Of a stretch of DNA of 64,000 nucleotides, positions 57,706 to 64,000 are shown one piece after another (within the stretch, counting starts at the first letter, position 1; each line of letters begins with the position of its first letter). The translations under genes and the position numbers were made by a program. Source of the stretch: Symsagittifera roscoffensis (Eukaryota > Xenacoelomorpha > Acoela > Convolutidae); assembly GCF_963678635.1 (NCBI RefSeq), contig NC_087069.1, forward strand, positions 21,525,527 to 21,589,526, written 5' to 3'. The notes under the pieces are model-generated. The model ran no database searches and was not told where the DNA came from. It was given only the letters and a program-made list of their open reading frames with translations.

Positions 57706-60700
57706 CACAAAATAAAAGATAGTGTTTTTACAGAACAAACAAATATGTTGTCTTTAATTTAAAGTTTAGTAACAGAATAAAAGGTTCTTCCAGAGTCAAC
57801 TTCGACATTCCTCGATGAAAGCACAGTTTAATGAAAGTTTTCACTGATGATTTTTCCTTGTTATCTACAGATCAACGGCCCTAAATAGATATAAATGGCT
57901 TTCGATATTTAGAGAAAACTAGAATACCATTTTTAAGGCCACAAATTAGCGATGTGTCATCGATGAATCAGCGCTTTAGGAAGTAAAGTTTTTGTGATCA
58001 ATTAGTCAGAGAAAACTCAGCTGTGAAGTTTCATCAAATTTGATCGTGGGGCTTAGACTATTGCAAGCTAAGCAATTTAATTCTCTTACTATGATCATAA
58101 GATCGGCCTCCCGTGTTGACCTCCATAAAAAATGCTTGCCATGCAAACCCTTTAAAAAAAGCGTATCATAAAATTCAATGCATAGATTCTATGGGAAAAA
58201 AGTTATTAAACGATTTCCATTTATGAAAATTGTATGACAAGCTTTTTTTCCAACTAATTTTTTTTCAACAATTCTTTCAAAAAGGTTTTCTGATAGACTT
58301 AAATGAGCCTACATCGGGTTTCAATCGAATAAGAACATAACTTTGATCTAATTTTTTGACAGCAAAATGCTCATCATACACTTTCCATTAATGAAAATTG
58401 TATAAGCATTTTTTCAAAAATTTTAAAATCTGAGGAAACTTTTTAAGTTCTCATTTTGGTCGTTAAACCAGTTTGACGGGCAAAAAAAATTTTTTTTTCA
58501 AAGTAATTTTTTTGCTGCATGCAAAATTTTCAAATTTTTGCCTTTAACGTAGTCCGCGCACAGTCTTCATACATAAAATAATCAAAGATCACATTGAAGG
58601 TTATCTGCGATGGCAGAATGTGTACTTTTCACTTTAAGATAATAACTAAAAATACCTTAATTTGTCCAAAAAAGAGCCCACCATTTTCAAACTCTGATTT
58701 TTTTAAACGGAGGCTTTGTGTTCATACTAAAACTATTTTTGTTTTGTTTTTATTTTGTTTTAATTTTGAGAAAAACCTGACTTTTTTCCGCGTTTACTTC
58801 TAGCATTACCTAATTATATCTGCGATTCAATGCAACTGAACCTGTTGGCTTTCTCATTTGAAAAAAAACTGTTGATTTTTGTGTTAAGGGCGAAAACCAT
58901 ATTCGAAGCGAAAATCAAATAAGTTATATGAACAATTTGTAGTATGGAGAACTATAAATTTCCGTGGTATGTAGAGAATGCTTATCCCACAATTCCATTC
59001 TCTTATCCCACAATTCGAATGCTTGTCCCACAATCGAATGCTTATCGAATGCCCACAATCGAATAGCTATCGAATGCTTGTCCCACAATTCCATTTTCAC
59101 ATCATGTAATTTTCATGCAATCGTTTTTTATCGAACTGTATGAAATTGTATGATTATGAGTTTTTAAATCGTTACGAGGCGGAACTTTGCGCTGGATGAG
59201 GGCAAAAGTCGGTGTCTGTAAAATTCTCGAAACCATGTTACAAAAAACAAGTAGTTTTTTTTCAAAATTTCCAGGGGTTCCGCTTACAAATACTTAGTTT
59301 TGTCGCGGATTCCGCAACGAAAGAATATAGCTAGTTGTTCTGGATTCCGCAAATGTAAACGAGTTCCGCAAATGTAACTGGATTCCATTTGTGAACCCTA
59401 GTTTTGTTTCTTATAAAGAACTGAACCAGTCATTATGTGAACAATTAAGAGCTATAGGTCGAATAATTATCTTGCAAATGTGAAATTTAGAAGCAAGGAT
59501 TTAATTATTGTTAATGGACTCTAACAGCACATCTTGAAAAATTTCTTATCTAAAAACTGGATGTACTCCTTTAGTTTAGAGAATAATTGAAACTTAAAAA
59601 TAATTAAGCATTATAACCTCAGTTTATTTTCATTCGTTCAGTATTTGAGATCGGAAATGGTTCATCTATTCAGTAAATGAGATGGGAAAAGTGTTCATAT
59701 TTTCAGTACTTAAGATAGGAACAGTGTTCATTCTTTCAGTGTTTGAGATTCAGCTGTTAATTTCATACGGATGACAATATATGAGATTGAACTGTTCGAC
59801 AGTCCTGCTGATGACCCAGAAAAAAGGTTGGATTTAAAAACGCATTTACAAGTCGTAACTATATATGGTACTGTAATCCGCAAACACAATGCGGATTTAG
59901 CTTAAAATTTGCGGATTCCGCTCCAATTTGCAGGTTCCACGTACAGTTGCGGATTCCACAACAGCTCAACTTTACTATACCTAAGTTTTTTTTTCGTAGA
60001 CTCCCAAAACGGTTCAAGATTTTGAGCGTTACATTGTTTTAGCTATTTGTTTGTGGAATCCAAATTTGCAAAGAAGATCGGAGAAAAATAGCAACATTGC
60101 GGGTTACGCCTCAAGTCTGATTTTGACCTGTTGCAGAATTCGCTTACCATTACAATATTCTTAGTTAGGCCCCGTAATGAAATTATGGAAATGTAATTTT
60201 TGCCAATTTTTGCTAATCATAATAAGCATTTTTGCCAATCCGCGCTCTCGAACGAAATTACGCGACGAAATTACAGAGGATACACGTATGACAGAGATCA
60301 TGAGTTGATCTTCTCTGGTTGCTTTTATAATTATAGCAAAGATCCGAAGTGGCATGCACTGACTGCTGTAGATTATGGGTCGATCCTTGCTGGTTTTGTT
60401 TATATCTTTAGCACTAATTTAACGTTCTATGGACTGACTGTCTAGGCAATTATGCACAAAATCACAATAAAGAGTATACCGATACTATCACTACCGGCAA
60501 CTTATCAATAGTATATGTACCAGTGACTGATCGTCTTTTATTGTAACATCTTTGACTTGCATTTTTTTAAATGAGAAAATTCAAGTAATGAATATATTAT
60601 CTTTGGCTTACTATACAAAAATTTAAGCATAAGTGTATCATCTTTGATTACTATAAAGTACAAAAAATTAATATTTAAATGTATTTTATATTTGAATTCG

Positions 60701-61143
60701 TATACATCATGGTTTCTAACCTCATTGACAGTTATAGAAATGCTAGTCATACAATTCTATATATTTTGTCTATGACATAATGCAAAAAGTTTACGCGAAT
60801 TGTACGTCTAACATTCATCTGCATAATGAAATTGTCTGGCCAAAAATGGGAATTGTATGACTATTCCTCACTAGTGAACTTATCTGGCCATATGCAGGAA
60901 TTGTTTGACGAGCATTTTTTTACATGCAAAATTTCAACCTATAACATTGTCATTTTTCCCAAGAAAGAAAAGAAAAAATCAGTTTCTGTGTAAATTAAGA
61001 ATCATTATGATTCAGAATCATTCGATTCGAGTTTATAATAAAGTAATTTCATCATAGAAAAATGCTAGTCATACAATTCCCTCAAACGATTGAAGGCTAG
61101 TAATAAATTAGTATGTTAGTGTAATAAATGTCTGGATGTCTGG
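57706..61143. other. Intergenic DNA between the D nest and the third MITE
   Basis: No gene supported. Degenerate short tandem repeats: CTTATCCCACAATTC / CGAATGCTTGTCCCACAAT units at 58979-59095, about four 35-bp units around TTCAGTRTTTGAGAT at 59630-59755, and clusters of GGATTCCGC near 59300-59390 and 59875-59965. Confidence 0.45.
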
Positions 61144-61151
61144 GCCGTAGT

Positions 61152-61589
61152 CAGGGGCGGACTTAATGGGGGGGGGGGGGAGGGGGGGGGTCGGCGGACG
61201 CCTTTTTTCTCCCCCTCAGTAAGTCGACCTCCTCGCCAACCAGAGGGTCCCCTTTAGTGTTATTTTATAACACGCATTTTCGGCTGACGAACCCTAAATT
61301 TTTCTAAAGGCGCCTTGGGCGCCAAAATATACTTATTTTGAACGGGAGCGAGCACTGAAAAAACGCAACTTTTTGGTCAAAGCTTTCCAAAAAGTGCCCA
61401 AAAATGGCATTTTGACCTGTTTTTTCAAAAGTTTGCCTGCAGCGCACATTTTTTGTCAAATTAGGGTCTGTACAGTGTTCACGGTGCCCTCAGAAAATCA
61501 TTTTGGTCGACTTGAAAAGGGTGATAAAATGGTCTAAATTTTTTTGAAAATCCGCCCCCTTTTTCGAGAAAATCCTAAATCCACCCCTG
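61152..61589. mobile_element. hAT-like MITE, third copy
   Basis: Ends CAGGGGCGGACTTAA and CTAAATCCACCCCTG, 438 bp, inverted relative to 51528. The flanking 8-mers GCCGTAGT and GTCATAAT match at five positions, the three mismatches being transitions, so they look like an aged duplication. It lies 62 bp from the stop codon of the DC-STAMP gene. Confidence 0.75.
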
Positions 61590-61650
61590 GTCATAATATT
61601 GGACTTGTATGACCATCGTTTTTGTCAACCCTGATAATTTTTGTATATCA

Positions 61651-62886
61651 TCAATCCAGATGCGTATCTTTTTTACAGTCGCCGCAGATATACACTGTCG
61701 CCTCTTCTCCTGAAACTTTCAGCTGGTACTTAGTTCCTTCTTCTCTCGTACCAATGCGTTCCCGACAACCAATGCATTCCTGCGTTGCTTTCGATCTTCC
61801 ATCAATAAATTCCATTTTGGTTTTCCGTTGTTTTCGGCTGATGTTGAAAAACTCAGCTTCTCTATACTTTATAGCTAATAACCGTAGAGCAATCATCTGA
61901 AGTTGCATTTTTCGTGTTGCTCGGCCAGTCGTAATTCGCCGATAAAGAAAAGCGGCTCTCTCAGCTGCCCGTTTCGGAAAACAACTGTTACATATAGTTG
62001 ATTGAAGCCGAGTGGCGTATGCGTCGAAAAAACAAGACAGAAAACTCATGGTAACTAAAGCTGCTATTATGAGCAATCGGATATAATCCGACTTTTGAGG
62101 ATCGGGCAAGCATGGTTCGGAGGATAAAACGTACTTTCGAAATGTCATATTTATTAATTTTTCGGGCGAATTTTTCCACAGAAGTGACAGCGATAAGCCT
62201 TGTTCCATTCCATCATACTCGAGGCCGAAACTTGTTTCCGACCTGAAAACTTCTAAAACGGCGCACAAAATTTTATCAGAAAGGACAACGCCGATCGCAA
62301 AAAACGTGAACACTATTGTCGCTGCAGAACTCTTGAAAGCTCGTTTGATTTCTTTTTTCGACAATCTGAAGGCTGTTTGATATTGATATCGCTCAAGAAG
62401 TTCCCAGTTTCGTAGGGGTAATAAAATTTTCCCGGCTTTTCCTTGCGATTCAGCATAGCTTTCCAAATTCTGGTCGACAAACAAGTTATCAAAAGAATCG
62501 TCGGTGTAAAACTTATACATATAGTGAAAAGAATCTGCTACCATGAAAAGTATCGAAAGATAACATATTTTGGAAATATATTTGAAGTTTTTTTCAATGG
62601 TTTTGAAAACATTGCGTAAAATGTTTTTCAGTTGTTCTGGAACTTCGGTTAAAGGCGTGGCTTTCAACTCTCCTGCTTTTGATATTATGTCCATGTCAAT
62701 TAGCTGAGTTGGATTTTTGCATAGAAATGATCCGTCGAAATTTAGATTGATATTTGGCAGAGATGGAAATGGTTTGGCTATTTTTTTGCCTATACCGAAG
62801 GGAATCGCGGCAAATACTGAGCGTAGCTTACCCGCGAACGATGATTTGACTTTAGAAAGTTTTCTCTGGTACTCGTCTAGGTTTTT
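61651..62886 (-). CDS. DC-STAMP-domain protein (DCST1/DCST2/SPE-42 type), 3' exon
   Basis: Terminal exon of 411 codons, open from an acceptor-like ATCATAG at 62887 to TGA 61651. Membrane segments: SKICYLSILFMVADSFHYMY, AATIVFTFFAIGVVL and LLIIAALVTMSFLSCFFDAY. The block around SSEPCLPDP, the Tyr/Arg-rich exit and FPKRAAERAAFLYRRI match the conserved C-terminal part of DC-STAMP domains. The C-terminus has CIGC and, 31 residues on, CGDC, half of the C4C4 RING-like finger seen in DCST1/2 and worm SPE-42/SPE-49. In flies (sneaky) and worms these proteins are sperm membrane proteins needed at fertilisation. The first in-frame ATG is 62694, but upstream codons look coding, so the true start lies in earlier exons. 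Confidence 0.75.
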   Translation of the reverse strand, partial: KNLDEYQRKLSKVKSSFAGKLRSVFAAIPFGIGKKIAKPFPSLPNINLNFDGSFLCKNPTQLIDMDIISKAGELKATPLTEVPEQLKNILRNVFKTIEKNFKYISKICYLSILFMVADSFHYMYKFYTDDSFDNLFVDQNLESYAESQGKAGKILLPLRNWELLERYQYQTAFRLSKKEIKRAFKSSAATIVFTFFAIGVVLSDKILCAVLEVFRSETSFGLEYDGMEQGLSLSLLWKNSPEKLINMTFRKYVLSSEPCLPDPQKSDYIRLLIIAALVTMSFLSCFFDAYATRLQSTICNSCFPKRAAERAAFLYRRITTGRATRKMQLQMIALRLLAIKYREAEFFNISRKQRKTKMEFIDGRSKATQECIGCRERIGTREEGTKYQLKVSGEEATVYICGDCKKDTHLD

Positions 62887-63042
62887 CTATGATTTTAGGT
62901 CAAATGGTACAATTGTTTACACATTGGTATTGAAGTTTTGCTTTTTGACGCTTTGAAAGTTTTAAATTTAGGATAAAAGATTGTGGAAAGGCATTGTTTA
63001 AATCATCATTTTAAAATAACCCGTGTTGTTGTTAAAGATTTA

Positions 63043-63276
63043 TATTTCAGCAATAACTAGTATGATACGATCCTCTCGACCGGGATTTCGCAAAATTGCA
63101 CGCAATTGTTTTAAAAACTGAATTTTTCGTGATGCCACAGTCTCATGAGACAGAAGTTGAGTTTTGATTTCAACGAGCATATGGACAATTTTTCTCACGT
63201 TTTTGTCATTTTTTCTGAAGCCGTGTAAGATATAGGTTTGAAGTTCTGACTCATGTTTGATAAAACTTTTAAGGAA
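63043..63276 (-). CDS. Likely upstream exon of the DC-STAMP gene
   Basis: A 78-codon open stretch between an acceptor-like CTAG and a stop, with composition of a real exon: ESELQTYILHGFRKNDKNVR, then RKIQFLKQLRAILRNPGRED. The charged helix ending in RNPGREDRIILVIAE is typical of the part of DCST proteins before their ectodomain. The exact donor is unclear (CTA|GTTATT is possible), and the exons further upstream are beyond what I can place. Confidence 0.45.
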
Positions 63277-63769
63277 CTAGACGGACCAAAAATTGGGAAA
63301 CCTTGTTTTGTAGCGTAAAATAAACGTCCTCGCAAATAACACAAAGGAACTGAACTTTTTGGTTCATAGTGGTTCTTTGAGAAGCTGACGATCTTGACTT
63401 ACAGTTAGTGCTACGGAAAATTGACAGACATCATAATATACTTATACCAGAAGGTTGAAAAATTAGAAACAACATAACAGCCGATGAAAATACTTTGCAA
63501 GGATCGAAGCAGTAAAAGTTCCAAAATAATGCCTGGAAAATTTCTTTTATAAAATAACTGCACAAAAAATTCATAGCGCATCAGCCGTTTTTGACAATGA
63601 GCCTTGTAATTTTTATATTTTCTAGTATAACTTTTTTCCGTGGCATAAAGAGTAAGTCGAGCTCATCAGTTTTCCGAAAAAATAACTGTGACCCTTTTTA
63701 ATCAAATTCCTTCTGTGGTTTGCAAGGATAATTCCATTAGAAAAATCATCAGGAAACAGTATGACATAT

Positions 63770-63793
63770 CGGCGGCGGTTGTTGTTGTTATTG

Positions 63794-63842
<49 letters not shown>

Positions 63843-63844
63843 GC

Positions 63845-63920
<76 letters not shown>

Positions 63921-63936
63921 GGCGGTGTTGTTGGCG

Positions 63937-64000
<64 letters not shown>
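63770..64000. repeat. (TTG)n microsatellite, runs off the window
   Basis: More than 200 bp of TTG units with a few GGCG and CTG interruptions, reaching the last base. On the minus strand this is CAA, which in frame would code poly-Gln, poly-Asn or poly-Thr, but no surrounding ORF was seen. Confidence 0.95.

Noticed and set aside
58594-58803. 69-codon plus-strand ORF
   Set aside because: Phe/Lys-rich low-complexity frame in AT-rich intergenic DNA, no splice or promoter context.
58979-59095. Regular short repeats resembling a CRISPR array
   Set aside because: Units are uneven, spacers are not distinct, and the context is eukaryotic; degenerate tandem repeat.
60200-60445. 81-codon plus-strand ORF
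   Set aside because: Somewhat protein-like composition but isolated, with an overlapping minus frame and no recognised motif; not strong enough to list as a gene.

Overview
The window is AT-rich invertebrate DNA. No rRNA, tRNA or operon structure was seen, one host gene is split by introns, microsatellites are long, and more than 80 percent of the sequence is nested transposable elements. The host species cannot be named. The only confident host gene lies at the right edge on the minus strand: the C-terminal half of a DC-STAMP-domain (DCST1/DCST2/SPE-42 type) membrane protein, at 61651-62886 with a likely upstream exon at 63043-63276.

The main content is two copies of one unusually large LTR retroelement of the Ty3/gypsy type. 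Copy A spans 503-19290 (18.8 kb, TSD ATTG) and copy B spans 22938-41736 (18.8 kb, TSD TTAT). Each has 410-bp LTRs. Both share the order LTR, primer binding site, long leader with a short ORF, a basic ORF (ORF0) overlapping gag, gag, protease, reverse transcriptase, RNase H, integrase, two very short hydrophobic ORFs, a proline/serine-rich ORF without an AUG, an envelope-like glycoprotein, a further roughly 600-codon ORF overlapping the env stop by ATGA, a long 3' region and LTR. Both copies carry nonsense and frameshift lesions, but at different places, so every frame is open in at least one copy and the ancestor was probably a fully coding, virus-like element. B is inserted (TSD TTAT) into a third, older and much more decayed relative C on the minus strand. 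The arms of C are 41737-49929 (with its 5' LTR) and about 22729-22937.

A second, smaller LTR element D (51906-57665, minus strand, 632-bp LTRs, TSD CTTC) sits inside a hAT-like MITE (8-bp TSD AGTGTTTG). D has lost gag, protease and reverse transcriptase and keeps a broken integrase plus a short ORF. It carries a two-exon gene on the opposite strand, whose intron is in the only orientation that survives retrotransposition. A partial copy of that gene's 5' part abuts the PBS, which points to template switching. Two more MITE copies of the same family (near 20400-20639 and 61152-61589), a small foldback element (51016-51175), TG and TTG microsatellites and unassigned intergenic DNA fill the rest.

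The best candidate for an undescribed system is the A/B element with its five or six extra reading frames and chuvirus-like (class III-like, unverified) glycoprotein. Next comes the antisense gene of element D.
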